This document shows, one piece after another, positions 18,701 through 26,332 of a stretch of 59,320 bases of DNA. Location of the stretch: contig JAFRUA010000071.1 in NCBI GenBank assembly GCA_017434855.1, positions 1 to 59,320 on the forward strand, given 5' to 3'. The notes under the pieces are model-generated. The model saw only the letters and a list, made by a program, of their open reading frames with translations. It was not told the origin of the DNA and searched no databases. Position 1 is the first letter of the stretch, and every line of letters starts with the position of its first letter. A program made the position numbers and the translations under genes. Origin of the DNA: Clostridia bacterium (GTDB lineage Bacteria; Bacillota; Clostridia; Oscillospirales; Acutalibacteraceae).

Positions 18701-19788
18701 AAACGGTCGCGCGGCCTGGCTGCATTGCCGAGCTGCCTGCAAATGCCGCCGCGCTCGGGATGCGGCGCCCGCTGATCTTGACCTTTGACGCTGCAATGAC
18801 CATGCCGTCTGTGCAGGCCGCGCTGGCCGAGATCGACACATACGAAATCTTTACCGACATTGCGGGCGAACCGACGCTGCCCGACGCAGACAAAATTCTT
18901 GACGCCTACACTGCCGCGCACTGCGACGGCGTGATCGCCATCGGCGGCGGCTCTGTGCTGGACCTTGCAAAGATCACGGCCCTGCGCGCGGGCAACCCCG
19001 GCGCCGACGTGGACGACATCTGCAAGGTGGACTCCAAGGCCAACCGTTCGGTGCCGTTCATCGCGGCGCCGACCACGGCGGGCACCGGCTCCGAGGTCAC
19101 GCTCTTCGCCGTCATTACCGACGAAGAGGGCAAGAAAAAGCCCTTTGCCAGCACCAAGTTCCTGCCGGATGTGGTGCTGCTGGACGCCGCACTGACCCTG
19201 ACCGTGCCGAAGATGACGACCGCCTGCACGGCCATCGACGCGCTGAGCCACCTGATCGAGGCCTCGGTCAGCTTGTATGCCGCCGCGTTTGCGGAGGATC
19301 TGACCGAAGCGCCCCGAAGCGCCGCCGCGATCTTCCGCGCGCTGCCAAAGGCGCTTGAAAATCCGCAGGACCTTGCCGCGCGTGAGGCGCTGCTTCTGGC
19401 GTCGCACAGGGCCGGCATCGCGTTCCGCCGCGCCAGCACGGGCTATGTCCACGCCATTGCGCACCGTCTGGGCGAATACTATCACCTGCCGCACGGCCTT
19501 GCCATTGCCGCAGTGCTGACCGGCGTGCTGCGCGCCTCACGTCCCTATGTGGATGCGCCGCTGCAGGTGCTTGCAAAGGCTGTCGGCTGCGGTGACAGCG
19601 CCGACGCATTCATCGACGCGCTTGACCGCCTGATCGCCGGCGCCGGCATCGACGTCAAAGCGATCCGTGTGCTGCCGGAAGACCTGGACGAGATCGTGAC
19701 CAAGGCCCAGGACGAGGCACGCATCACAGGCTATCCCAAGCCGTTCAGCGATCATGCGCTGCACGAGCTGATCCAAACGATGTTATAA
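15706..19788 (+). CDS. Adenylation–carrier–thioester reductase–iron alcohol dehydrogenase fusion
   Basis: A 1,360-residue multidomain enzyme. Domain 1 (about 1-515) is an AMP-forming adenylation domain with FTSGTTGFPKG near 176, YGMTEC and TGDLGHFDNDG. Domain 2 (about 520-590) is a phosphopantetheine carrier with LGGSSL, Ser557 being the likely attachment site. Domain 3 (about 615-960) is a thioester reductase of the short-chain dehydrogenase type with TGATGFLG near 623 and a YIHSK catalytic pair near 777. Domain 4 (about 985-1360) is an iron-dependent alcohol dehydrogenase with GGGSVLDLAK near 1080, the Asp-x3-His of DALSH near 1178, and two further His in GYVHAIAHRLGEYYHLPHG. The first three domains match carboxylic acid reductases (acid to aldehyde using ATP and NADPH); the fourth would reduce the aldehyde to an alcohol. 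Start ATG 15706 follows AAAGAAGGA. A phosphopantetheinyl transferase is needed and is not in the window. Confidence 0.9.
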   Translation: MILEDLTTLRSLKHMVDYAAENYGADPFVTWKTSDGITSRTYAQFKADTEALGRFFVQNGLQGAHAAIIAANSYAWLTAYFGAANCGSVAVPLAANETPEQLCRLTDFADCKVVFLDKAHAALVPLLRENAPQVQHVIFLDEKGPDGTLLLQDVLTQYAGAYPDEPDGDAMCAILFTSGTTGFPKGVMLTHRNFVLSATCVHVACPTHTLLCVLPLSHAFCFTAIITKGIAKGKEIYINDALPNLMDNIRLFKPESMAVVPQLAKKLMFGALKFAEARKDLTEEQAVKAFFGGNIIDVISGGAPLEPELAIRFEKTGVPVLNGYGMTECAPIIANNASFCMRAGSVGKPIPCMETVIRNGELLVRGPTVFKGYYKNPEETAAAFTDDGWFKTGDLGHFDNDGFLYLTGRSKNLILLDNGENVSAEQLEDRFANEHAVKEVVCYGEGNAIVAEVFLDADELKAAAVTDVDALMIEVLQRVNSGLAAFQRISRYVIRPVPFRRNASMKIIRNFEHTKQARKIAPPVTPTQKKVCAAAADLLSLDEVGIDDNFFALGGSSLSAVEFALTLNIEPQLVYDKPFLGLLAAAIDALQEDTDVQNEAEVNDWIKATRGGTRTDEAKHILLTGATGFLGAHVLRALLTHDVEIWALVRSRERFLRRMKYYFGDLDVSGVHLVIGDVEQPRLGLTKALFDELAETIDTVVHTAANVHHAGDYADLARTNVEGTKHVIDFAVQANAVLQHMSTTSLHGAGTVIEDHKHAVMDETTLYIGQHYADNVYIHSKYEAERAVLQARKDGLAANIFRMGNLTWRQSDGVFQPNAGDNGFLHRVRSILKLGLVNDNMDKYPMDLTAIDEAAAAVTALSLQPQVNEIYHIINPQYLPTREMFRLLGVPYREASTAETIETVMANTDDRDVHVFEFYSLIAARSENVELGTEFTVNALRDCGFSWTAPDARYLKLGNHCLGYDAYTPVPMRETGGTLTYIQKLFLGVLRDAELQQSKTVARPGCIAELPANAAALGMRRPLILTFDAAMTMPSVQAALAEIDTYEIFTDIAGEPTLPDADKILDAYTAAHCDGVIAIGGGSVLDLAKITALRAGNPGADVDDICKVDSKANRSVPFIAAPTTAGTGSEVTLFAVITDEEGKKKPFASTKFLPDVVLLDAALTLTVPKMTTACTAIDALSHLIEASVSLYAAAFAEDLTEAPRSAAAIFRALPKALENPQDLAAREALLLASHRAGIAFRRASTGYVHAIAHRLGEYYHLPHGLAIAAVLTGVLRASRPYVDAPLQVLAKAVGCGDSADAFIDALDRLIAGAGIDVKAIRVLPEDLDEIVTKAQDEARITGYPKPFSDHALHELIQTML

Positions 19789-19796
19789 AACCGTGT

Positions 19797-19831
19797 GCAC
19801 GCTGTCGATCGGAATTGACGGCGTGCTTTTT
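19797..19831 (+). terminator. Intrinsic terminator after the megaenzyme
   Basis: GCACGCTGTC (19797-19806) pairs with GACGGCGTGC (19817-19826), with one wobble, followed by five T. Confidence 0.8.
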
Positions 19832-19843
19832 GTTTGCAGCCCA

Positions 19844-19872
19844 TTGACATTTTGAAAGAGGAACGATACAAT
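19844..19872 (+). promoter_or_regulatory. Promoter of the radical SAM operon
   Basis: TTGACA (19844-19849), 17-bp spacer, TACAAT (19867-19872), 32 bp before the first start codon. Confidence 0.7.
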
Positions 19873-19904
19873 AATATTATAATGAATAAAGCAGGTGAAC
19901 CGGA

Positions 19905-20222
19905 ATGAAAGAAAAGGACTACCCGTGGAACCATACGGCAAAAGCGCCGGAAGACATCGGTCGCCCAAAGCCGGTCTATGCTGCGCCTTCGCTTGGTCGA
20001 AGGCTGAAAGGCCGACTGCGCCGCGAAGAAAAACAGGCGGCGCGCCTTCCGATCAAGATGTATGAGGCCGTCTATGCCGGGCCGGAGTATTTCGAGCGGT
20101 TCGGTCCGCCGCCGCAGACAGTGCAGCTTGTTTGCCCGGCGTGCGGTGCGGTCGTGTCAGAGGGCGACGCTGCCTGTGCCGCCTGCGGCTGCCCGCTGAA
20201 AGCGGATGAGGAGAACGCATGA
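19905..20222 (+). CDS. Small zinc-ribbon protein heading the radical SAM operon
   Basis: 105 residues. The N-terminal half is basic (LGRRLKGRLRREEKQ near 30-45). A Tyr-rich segment, MYEAVYAGPEYFERFGPPP, covers about 52-70. A C-terminal zinc ribbon has two CxxC pairs (CPAC and CAAC, about 76-95). Its last codons overlap the radical SAM start by ATGA, so the two are translationally coupled. The family is not recognised. Coupling to a SPASM radical SAM enzyme makes it a candidate substrate, adaptor or carrier for that enzyme. The zinc ribbon is not typical of a peptide precursor, so this role is only a hypothesis. Confidence 0.7.
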   Translation: MKEKDYPWNHTAKAPEDIGRPKPVYAAPSLGRRLKGRLRREEKQAARLPIKMYEAVYAGPEYFERFGPPPQTVQLVCPACGAVVSEGDAACAACGCPLKADEENA

Positions 20223-21253
20223 ACCGACACGATGACTTTCCGTTTCAGCTGCGGACCTGCGTGTGGGAGATCACGCTGGCGTGCTGCTTTCGCTGCGCCT
20301 ATTGCGGGTCTGCCGGCGGCCGCGCGCGTGAAAATGAATTGAGCACCGCAGAGTGTGTGGATGTGGCGCGTCAGCTTTCAGAGCTCGGCTGCCGCCGGGT
20401 GTCGCTGATCGGCGGCGAGGTCTTTTTGCGCCGCGACTGGACGACCATCGTGACGGCGCTGACGGGCCGCGGCGTACAGACCGCCATCATCACCAACGGC
20501 TTTCAGATGACGCCGGGCATCATTGCGGACCTGCGGCGCACCGGTGTGGAATCGGTCGCCGTGTCGGTCGACGGGCCGCGGGAGGTGCACGACGCCTTTC
20601 GTCAGCCGGGCAGCTTTGACCGGGCGTTCGCGGCAATCGACGCGCTGACAAAGGCGGCGATCCCGACCTCGGTGATCAGTGCGCTGCGCGCCGACAATGC
20701 GCCGCTGCTGCCGCAGTTTTATGAAACGCTCAGGCAGTACCCGATCTTTGCGTGGCAGATTCAGGCCTGCGCGCCCATGGGCAACGCGGGAAGCAACCAT
20801 CTGAACGTGCGCTTTGATGCGGCAAAGGTACTGCGCTTCGTCAACGACGTGGCGGATACCGCGCCGTTTTATGTGGGCGTGGCTGACAACATCGGCTATT
20901 ATACCCCGCAGGAGGGCAATGTCCGCGGCGAACCGGGCGCGTGCTTCACGGGCTGCATCGCGGGTCTGTCCGGCATCGGGATCGACAGCGTGGGCAACGT
21001 GCGCGGCTGCGAATCCATGTATGACCCGCGGTTCAACGAGGGCAACCTGCGGCAGCGTTCGCTGCGCGACATCTGGACGGACCCCGCCGCGTTTGCCTAT
21101 AACCGCCGATTTGATGCGAAAAAGCTGACCGGCGCGTGTGCCGATTGTCCGCACGGGGCGGTGTGTGCCGGCGGCTGCCGGTCCTACAACTGGTTCACAT
21201 CGCACAATTTGTTTGAAAGCCCGCTGTGCGCCAGAGTGCATAGCTTTGATTGA
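20219..21253 (+). CDS. Radical SAM protein with SPASM-type C-terminal domain
   Basis: 344 residues. The CX3CX2C motif that binds the SAM-cleaving [4Fe-4S] cluster is Cys22, Cys26 and Cys29 (CCFRCAYC). The GGE segment (IGGEVFL) is conserved. The C-terminal ~110 residues are Cys-rich in the SPASM pattern: CFTGC, a GNVRGC element, ADCPHGAVCAGGC, and a last Cys in SPLC. Such domains bind auxiliary [4Fe-4S] clusters and are typical of enzymes that modify peptides or proteins. It starts by ATGA overlap with the upstream zinc-ribbon gene and is followed closely by the TPR gene. Substrate unknown. Confidence 0.88.
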   Translation: MNRHDDFPFQLRTCVWEITLACCFRCAYCGSAGGRARENELSTAECVDVARQLSELGCRRVSLIGGEVFLRRDWTTIVTALTGRGVQTAIITNGFQMTPGIIADLRRTGVESVAVSVDGPREVHDAFRQPGSFDRAFAAIDALTKAAIPTSVISALRADNAPLLPQFYETLRQYPIFAWQIQACAPMGNAGSNHLNVRFDAAKVLRFVNDVADTAPFYVGVADNIGYYTPQEGNVRGEPGACFTGCIAGLSGIGIDSVGNVRGCESMYDPRFNEGNLRQRSLRDIWTDPAAFAYNRRFDAKKLTGACADCPHGAVCAGGCRSYNWFTSHNLFESPLCARVHSFD

Positions 21254-21264
21254 AGGAGAACACC

Positions 21265-22098
21265 ATGAACGATTCATTTTTGCAGCCGGAGGATTATCTG
21301 GAGCCGCGCTGCCTGCTTTGCGACATGCCGGTCGGGATGGAGCAGGTGAAGCCGGTGCCGCAGGGGCGCATCATTGAAAAGCTGGACGATTATATGAGCC
21401 GCCGCGATTACGCCGGGGCAGAGCGCCATCTGAAGTATTGGCTGGAAGAGGCAAAGGCCGGCCACGACAGGGGCGGCGCGCTGATGATTCACAACGAGCT
21501 GGTCGGCCACTACCGCAAAACCGGCAGCCGCAACGGTGCATTTGAGCACGCCGAAGCGGCACTGCGGCTGGTTGACGAGCTGAAACTGCAAAATACCGTC
21601 ACCGCCGGAACCACATATATCAACGCCGCCACGGCCTGCAACGCCTTTGGCGAAAACGAGCGCGCCCTTGCTTTGTTTGAGCAGGCGGCCGCCGCATATG
21701 AGGCGGTTGGGTCTGTGGCGCCGGAAAAGCTGGGCGGTCTGTATAACAACATGGGGCTGACCCTGACGGCGCTCGGGCGGTACGGGGAAGCGTATGCGCT
21801 GTTTGACAAGGCGCTGCATGTGATGAAAAGCGCAGACCACGGCGCATTGGAGCAGGCAATCACCTGCCTGAACATTGCAGACGCCAAGAAAGCCGAGCTG
21901 GGCGCCGACGCGGCCGAACAGGAGATCGACGCGCTGCTGGACCGGGCATATGATCTGCTGAACACGCCGGGCATTCCGCGGGACGGCTACTATGCCTTCG
22001 TCTGTGAAAAATGTGCGCCCGCCTTTTCCTATTACGGCTATTTCCTTGCGGCGAATGAATTGAAAAAGAGATCGGAGGCCATTTATGAACGCGCTTGA
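21265..22098 (+). CDS. Tetratricopeptide-repeat protein of the radical SAM operon
   Basis: 277 residues from the ATG at 21265, which has AAGGAG six bases upstream; an upstream TTG in the same frame is less likely. The N-terminus carries a Cys pair (CLLC near 15-18). Residues about 35-215 form helical TPR repeats, with ALALFEQAAAAYEAVG and GRYGEAYALFDKAL segments clear. It is probably a cytoplasmic scaffold binding a partner protein. It overlaps the start of the DUF4037 gene by 14 bp, so the two products are likely made together. Confidence 0.8.
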   Translation: MNDSFLQPEDYLEPRCLLCDMPVGMEQVKPVPQGRIIEKLDDYMSRRDYAGAERHLKYWLEEAKAGHDRGGALMIHNELVGHYRKTGSRNGAFEHAEAALRLVDELKLQNTVTAGTTYINAATACNAFGENERALALFEQAAAAYEAVGSVAPEKLGGLYNNMGLTLTALGRYGEAYALFDKALHVMKSADHGALEQAITCLNIADAKKAELGADAAEQEIDALLDRAYDLLNTPGIPRDGYYAFVCEKCAPAFSYYGYFLAANELKKRSEAIYERA

Positions 22099-23026
22099 AA
22101 CGTCGCGGTCCTATTTTGAAACCTTTGGCCGCCCGATGCTGGAGCGCGACTTTCCACAGGTGCTGCCATACCTTGCAGCCGGGCTGTTCGGCAGCGGGTC
22201 GGAGTGCTTCGGCTTTGACGACGCCGTGTCTGCCGACCACGACGTTGAACCGGGGTTCTGTCTGTTTTTGCCGGGCGAGGACGTGGTGGACCGGCGCACG
22301 GCCTTTTTGCTGGAACGCGCCTATGCCAGGCTGCCGAAGGAGTATATGGGCCTGCGGCGGTCGCTACTGGCCCCGGTGGGCGGGCCGCGCAGGGGCGTGC
22401 TGCGCACGGCGGAATTCTTTACCGACACGGTTGGCGCGCCCGACGGTGCGCTGACGCTGCAGCAGTGGCTCACCGTGCCGCAGCATTCGCTGGCCGAAGC
22501 GACCAACGGCGCCGTCTATTTTGATAACTTCGGCGAAGTGACGTGCATCCGCGACCGTCTGCAAACGTACCCCGAACCGGTGCGGCAAAAGAAACTGGCC
22601 GGCCATCTGCTGCTCATGGCGCAGGCGGGGCAATATAACTTCCGGCGCTGCCTGCTGCACGGCGAAGAGGCTGCCGCGCAGTTGGCCGTGTTTGAATTTG
22701 TCAAACATGCCGCGGCGGTGATCTTTCTGCTGAACCGCCGTTATGCGCCATACTATAAGTGGTCGTTCCGCGCGCTGCGGGCGCTGCCTGAGCATTCGCT
22801 GGAGGCGGAGATTTTTGAGTACCTGCTGACCACCGGCAACGACAACGCGCTGGCAGAAGAAAAATACGACGCGATCGAGGGCGTGTGTGCCGACGTGATC
22901 GACGCGCTGCGGGCGCAAAACCTGACGGACGCGATCTGCGGCGATCTGGAAAAGCACGCCTATTCGGTCAACGACCACATCACCGACGCAGAACTGCGCA
23001 ACCTGCATATCCTTGCAACCATTTGA
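22085..23026 (+). CDS. DUF4037 nucleotidyltransferase-like protein
   Basis: 313 residues. The N-terminal region resembles the DUF4037 family: a LETSRSYFETFGRPMLE helix, then GSGSECFGFDDAVSADHD near 38-55. The Gly-Ser and Asp-x-Asp pattern fits the nucleotidyltransferase fold, where the acids bind Mg-NTP. The remainder is helical and resembles substrate-binding helices of that fold. It would transfer an NMP to an unknown acceptor. It overlaps the TPR gene and is followed 16 bp later by the NrdG-type gene. Family assignment is from remembered consensus, not a search. Confidence 0.75.
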   Translation: MNALETSRSYFETFGRPMLERDFPQVLPYLAAGLFGSGSECFGFDDAVSADHDVEPGFCLFLPGEDVVDRRTAFLLERAYARLPKEYMGLRRSLLAPVGGPRRGVLRTAEFFTDTVGAPDGALTLQQWLTVPQHSLAEATNGAVYFDNFGEVTCIRDRLQTYPEPVRQKKLAGHLLLMAQAGQYNFRRCLLHGEEAAAQLAVFEFVKHAAAVIFLLNRRYAPYYKWSFRALRALPEHSLEAEIFEYLLTTGNDNALAEEKYDAIEGVCADVIDALRAQNLTDAICGDLEKHAYSVNDHITDAELRNLHILATI

Positions 23027-23042
23027 ACGGGGGAAAGACAAA

Positions 23043-23735
23043 ATGCAAATCCACGGACTGCAAAAAATGACGCTGCTTGATTTTCCGGGCGTGGTGTCGT
23101 GCACGGTCTTTTTGGGCGGCTGCGATTTCCGCTGCCCGTTCTGCCACAACTATGAGCTGGCAGACGGCACCGCAAAGCCGGTGATGGAGGACGACGACCT
23201 GATCGATTTTTTGCGCCGGCGCAAGCCGCTGCTGGACGGCGTTGCCATCACGGGGGGCGAGCCGTGCCTGCACCCGGGGCTGCCGGAGCTGATCGAACGT
23301 ATCCGGGCCGAAGGGTACCGCGTCAAGCTGGATACCAACGGGTACCACCCCGCGCGGCTGCAGGGGCTCCTTGACGCCGGTCTGGTGGACTATGTGGCGA
23401 TGGATATCAAAAACAGCGAAGAAAAATATGTCGCAACCTGCGGCCTGCACACGGTGGACCTGGGGCGCATCAAGGAAAGCATCGGCCTGCTGATGAACGG
23501 GCAGATGGATTATGAATTTCGCACCACCGTTGTGCGGGAATTCCATGAGGCCGAAGATTTTGAGCGCATGGGTGAAATGATCCGCGGCGCAAAGCGCTAT
23601 TTTCTGCAGCGGTTCACCGACCGCGACACCGTGCCCTTCGGCAATTTGAGCGCACCGTCGTTTGACGATATGAAAGCCTATGCCGCCATTGCGCGCCGCT
23701 ATGTTGCCGATACCCGGCTGCGCGGCGTGGAATGA
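23043..23735 (+). CDS. nrdG: Anaerobic ribonucleotide reductase activating protein (NrdG-type radical SAM)
   Basis: 230 residues. Cys27, Cys31 and Cys34 (CDFRCPFCHN) form the CX3CX2C cluster motif; TGGEPCLHPGL and KLDTNG follow, as in glycyl-radical activases. The N-terminus (LQKMTLLDFPG) matches the NrdG2-type subfamily. It is expected to generate the glycyl radical on NrdD, encoded just downstream. The start ATG at 23043 follows GGGGGAAAG. It lies 16 bp after the DUF4037 gene, so it appears co-transcribed with the radical SAM operon, while nrdD has its own promoter. Confidence 0.85.
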   Translation: MQIHGLQKMTLLDFPGVVSCTVFLGGCDFRCPFCHNYELADGTAKPVMEDDDLIDFLRRRKPLLDGVAITGGEPCLHPGLPELIERIRAEGYRVKLDTNGYHPARLQGLLDAGLVDYVAMDIKNSEEKYVATCGLHTVDLGRIKESIGLLMNGQMDYEFRTTVVREFHEAEDFERMGEMIRGAKRYFLQRFTDRDTVPFGNLSAPSFDDMKAYAAIARRYVADTRLRGVE

Positions 23736-23747
23736 TTTTTGAAAGAA

Positions 23748-23817
23748 TCACAAGATATTGTGCTTTTTAAATTTTTTGACCGAATATATTGACAAAACGC
23801 CTTCTTCGTGATACAAT
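23748..23817 (+). promoter_or_regulatory. nrdD promoter with tandem NrdR boxes
   Basis: TTGACA (23789-23794), 17-bp spacer, TACAAT (23812-23817). TCACAAGATATTGTGC (23748-23763) matches the 16-bp NrdR box closely. A weaker box with core AATATATTG lies at 23779-23794, exactly 31 bp downstream start to start (15-bp gap), overlapping the -35. This is the arrangement at which the repressor NrdR binds ribonucleotide reductase promoters. No nrdR gene is in the window. Confidence 0.75.
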
Positions 23818-23881
23818 GCTTCTTGCAGCGTCAACAGACGCAACCTGGCTTGAAAGAATTATCACGAGGGAGGAAAATTTT

Positions 23882-26272
23882 ATGTACCAGGTCATTAAAC
23901 GCGACGGCAGCGTGACCGAGTTTGATATCGCAAAGATCAGCGCCGCCATCGCCAAGGCCTTTGAAGCGCAGGGCAAGCAGTCGCACCCCAGCGTGATCGA
24001 CCTGATCGCGCTGCATGTGACGGCAGATTTTGAAAGCAAGATCAAGGATGAAAAGGTTTCGGTGGAAGCGATTCAGGACAGCGTGGAAAAGGTGCTGTCG
24101 GAATCCGGCTATGCCGATGTGGCCAAGGCCTACATTCTGTATCGCAAACAGCGTGAAAAGGTCCGCAACATCAATTCCGCACTGCTCAACTACAAAGACA
24201 TCGTTGACAACTATCTCAAGATCAACGACTGGCGCGTCAAAGAGAATGCGACCGTCACCTATTCGGTCGGCGGCCTGATTTTGTCGAACTCCGGCGCCAT
24301 CACCGCCAACTACTGGCTCAGCGAGGTCTATGACGACGAGGTTGCCAACGCCCACCGCAATGCCGAGATCCATCTGCACGACCTGTCCATGCTGACCGGT
24401 TACTGCGCGGGCTGGAGCCTGAAGCAGCTCATTCAGGAGGGCCTTGGCGGCGTCACCGGCAAGATCACGTCTTCGCCGGCAAACCATCTGTCCACGCTGT
24501 GCAATCAGATGGTCAATTTCCTTGGCATCATGCAGAATGAATGGGCCGGCGCCCAGGCATTCTCTTCGTTCGACACCTATCTTGCGCCCTTTGTCAAGAT
24601 CGACAACCTGTCGCAAAAGGAAGTCAAGCAGTGCGTGCAGTCGTTTGTCTACGGCGTCAACACGCCCAGCCGCTGGGGCACCCAGGCGCCGTTTTCCAAC
24701 ATCACGCTGGACTGGGTCGTGCCAAACGACCTGAAAAACCTGCCCGCCATCATCGGCGGCAAAGAGGTCGATTTCACCTATGGCGACTGCCAGAAGGAAA
24801 TGGACATGGTCAACAAGGCGTTCATCGAGATCATGATCGAGGGCGACGCCAACGGCCGCGGCTTCCAGTACCCGATCCCGACCTATTCCATCACGCGCGA
24901 CTTTGACTGGAGCGAAACCGAAAACAACAAGCTGCTGTTTGAAATGACCGCGAAGTACGGCACGCCGTATTTTTCCAACTATATCAACTCCGATATGGAA
25001 CCGAGCGACGTGCGTTCCATGTGCTGCCGTCTGCGTTTGGACCTGCGCGAGCTGCGCAAAAAGTCCGGCGGCTTCTTCGGCTCCGGCGAATCGACCGGCT
25101 CCATCGGCGTGGTGACCATCAACCTGCCGCGCATCGCGTACCAGGCAAAAGACGAGGCCGATTTTTACAAGCGGCTGGATCATCTGATGGACATTGCCGC
25201 CCGCAGCCTGAAGACCAAGCGCACCGTGATCACCACGCTGCTCAATCAGGGCCTGTATCCCTATACCAAGCGGTATCTCGGCACGTTTGAAAACCACTTT
25301 TCCACGATCGGCCTGATCGGCATGAACGAGGTCGGCCTCAACGCAAAGTGGCTGCGCGCCGACCTGACGGACCCGAAGGTGCAGCGTTTTGCCCGCGACG
25401 TGCTCAACCACATGCGCGAACGTCTGTCTGATTATCAGGAGCAGTACGGCGACCTGTATAATCTGGAAGCGACGCCGGCGGAATCGACGACCTATCGCTT
25501 TGCCAAGCATGACAAAGAGACATTCCCGGATATCATCACGGCCAATATGAACGGCGCGCCGTATTATACCAATTCGTCGCACCTGCCGGTCGGTTACACC
25601 GAAGACATCTTCTCCGCTCTGGACATTCAGGACGATCTGCAGACGCTCTATACCTCCGGCACGGTGTTCCACGCCTTCCTCGGCGAAAAGCTGCCGGACT
25701 GGAAAGCGGCCGCAAACCTGGTGCGCAAGATCGCCGAAAACTACAAGCTGCCGTATTACACCATGTCGCCGACCTATTCCGTCTGCAAGGATCACGGCTA
25801 TCTGACCGGCGAGCAGTACACCTGCCCCATCTGCGGCGCCAAGACCGAGGTCAACAGCCGCATCACCGGGTATTATCGCCCGATCCAGAACTGGAACGAC
25901 GGCAAGGCGCAGGAATTCAAAGACCGCAAGGTTTACGACATCGGACATTCGCATCTGACCCACACCGGGCCGAACCCCGCGCCGGTGGATCATCCCGCTC
26001 CTGCGGCGGCGGAATCTGCCGCCCCGGCACCGGCGGTGCAGACGGCAGACGTGCTGCTGTTCAAAACGGCGACCTGCCCCAACTGCAAGGCGGCGGCCGC
26101 GCTGCTTGACAAGGCAGGCGTGGCATATCAGGCGCTCAATGCCGACGAAGAGCCGGAGCTGGTTGCAAAATACGGCGTCCGCCAGGCGCCCACCCTGGTG
26201 ATCCTGACCGACGGCGGGTTTGAAAAATTCCGCGGCGTGTCAGACATCAAGGGCTGGCTGATGAAAAAATAA
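23882..26272 (+). CDS. nrdD: Anaerobic (class III) ribonucleoside-triphosphate reductase with fused redoxin domain
   Basis: 796 residues. An ATP-cone (about 1-95) gives allosteric control. The catalytic ten-stranded barrel follows. The C-terminal zinc site includes Cys635, Cys648 and Cys651, and the glycyl-radical site is RITGYY with Gly663. After an Ala/Pro-rich linker (about 690-717), a thioredoxin/glutaredoxin-like domain follows with the pair Cys732-Pro-Asn-Cys735. The enzyme makes dNTPs without oxygen. The fused redoxin suggests electrons come from a dithiol rather than formate, and the thioredoxin reductase gene lies just downstream. The start ATG at 23882 follows GGGAGG. Intact. Confidence 0.92.
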   Translation: MYQVIKRDGSVTEFDIAKISAAIAKAFEAQGKQSHPSVIDLIALHVTADFESKIKDEKVSVEAIQDSVEKVLSESGYADVAKAYILYRKQREKVRNINSALLNYKDIVDNYLKINDWRVKENATVTYSVGGLILSNSGAITANYWLSEVYDDEVANAHRNAEIHLHDLSMLTGYCAGWSLKQLIQEGLGGVTGKITSSPANHLSTLCNQMVNFLGIMQNEWAGAQAFSSFDTYLAPFVKIDNLSQKEVKQCVQSFVYGVNTPSRWGTQAPFSNITLDWVVPNDLKNLPAIIGGKEVDFTYGDCQKEMDMVNKAFIEIMIEGDANGRGFQYPIPTYSITRDFDWSETENNKLLFEMTAKYGTPYFSNYINSDMEPSDVRSMCCRLRLDLRELRKKSGGFFGSGESTGSIGVVTINLPRIAYQAKDEADFYKRLDHLMDIAARSLKTKRTVITTLLNQGLYPYTKRYLGTFENHFSTIGLIGMNEVGLNAKWLRADLTDPKVQRFARDVLNHMRERLSDYQEQYGDLYNLEATPAESTTYRFAKHDKETFPDIITANMNGAPYYTNSSHLPVGYTEDIFSALDIQDDLQTLYTSGTVFHAFLGEKLPDWKAAANLVRKIAENYKLPYYTMSPTYSVCKDHGYLTGEQYTCPICGAKTEVNSRITGYYRPIQNWNDGKAQEFKDRKVYDIGHSHLTHTGPNPAPVDHPAPAAAESAAPAPAVQTADVLLFKTATCPNCKAAAALLDKAGVAYQALNADEEPELVAKYGVRQAPTLVILTDGGFEKFRGVSDIKGWLMKK

Positions 26273-26287
26273 AAAACAGAATCACGG

Positions 26288-26318
26288 AAGCGGGGAGGGG
26301 CGACCCTTCCCGCTTTTT
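26288..26318 (+). terminator. Terminator or attenuator between nrdD and trxB
   Basis: AAGCGGGGAGG pairs with CCTTCCCGCTT (11 bp, one wobble), followed by five T. It is 15 bp before the trxB start, so it may lower trxB read-through rather than end all transcripts. Confidence 0.75.
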
Positions 26319-26332
26319 GAGGAGGAGATCGT

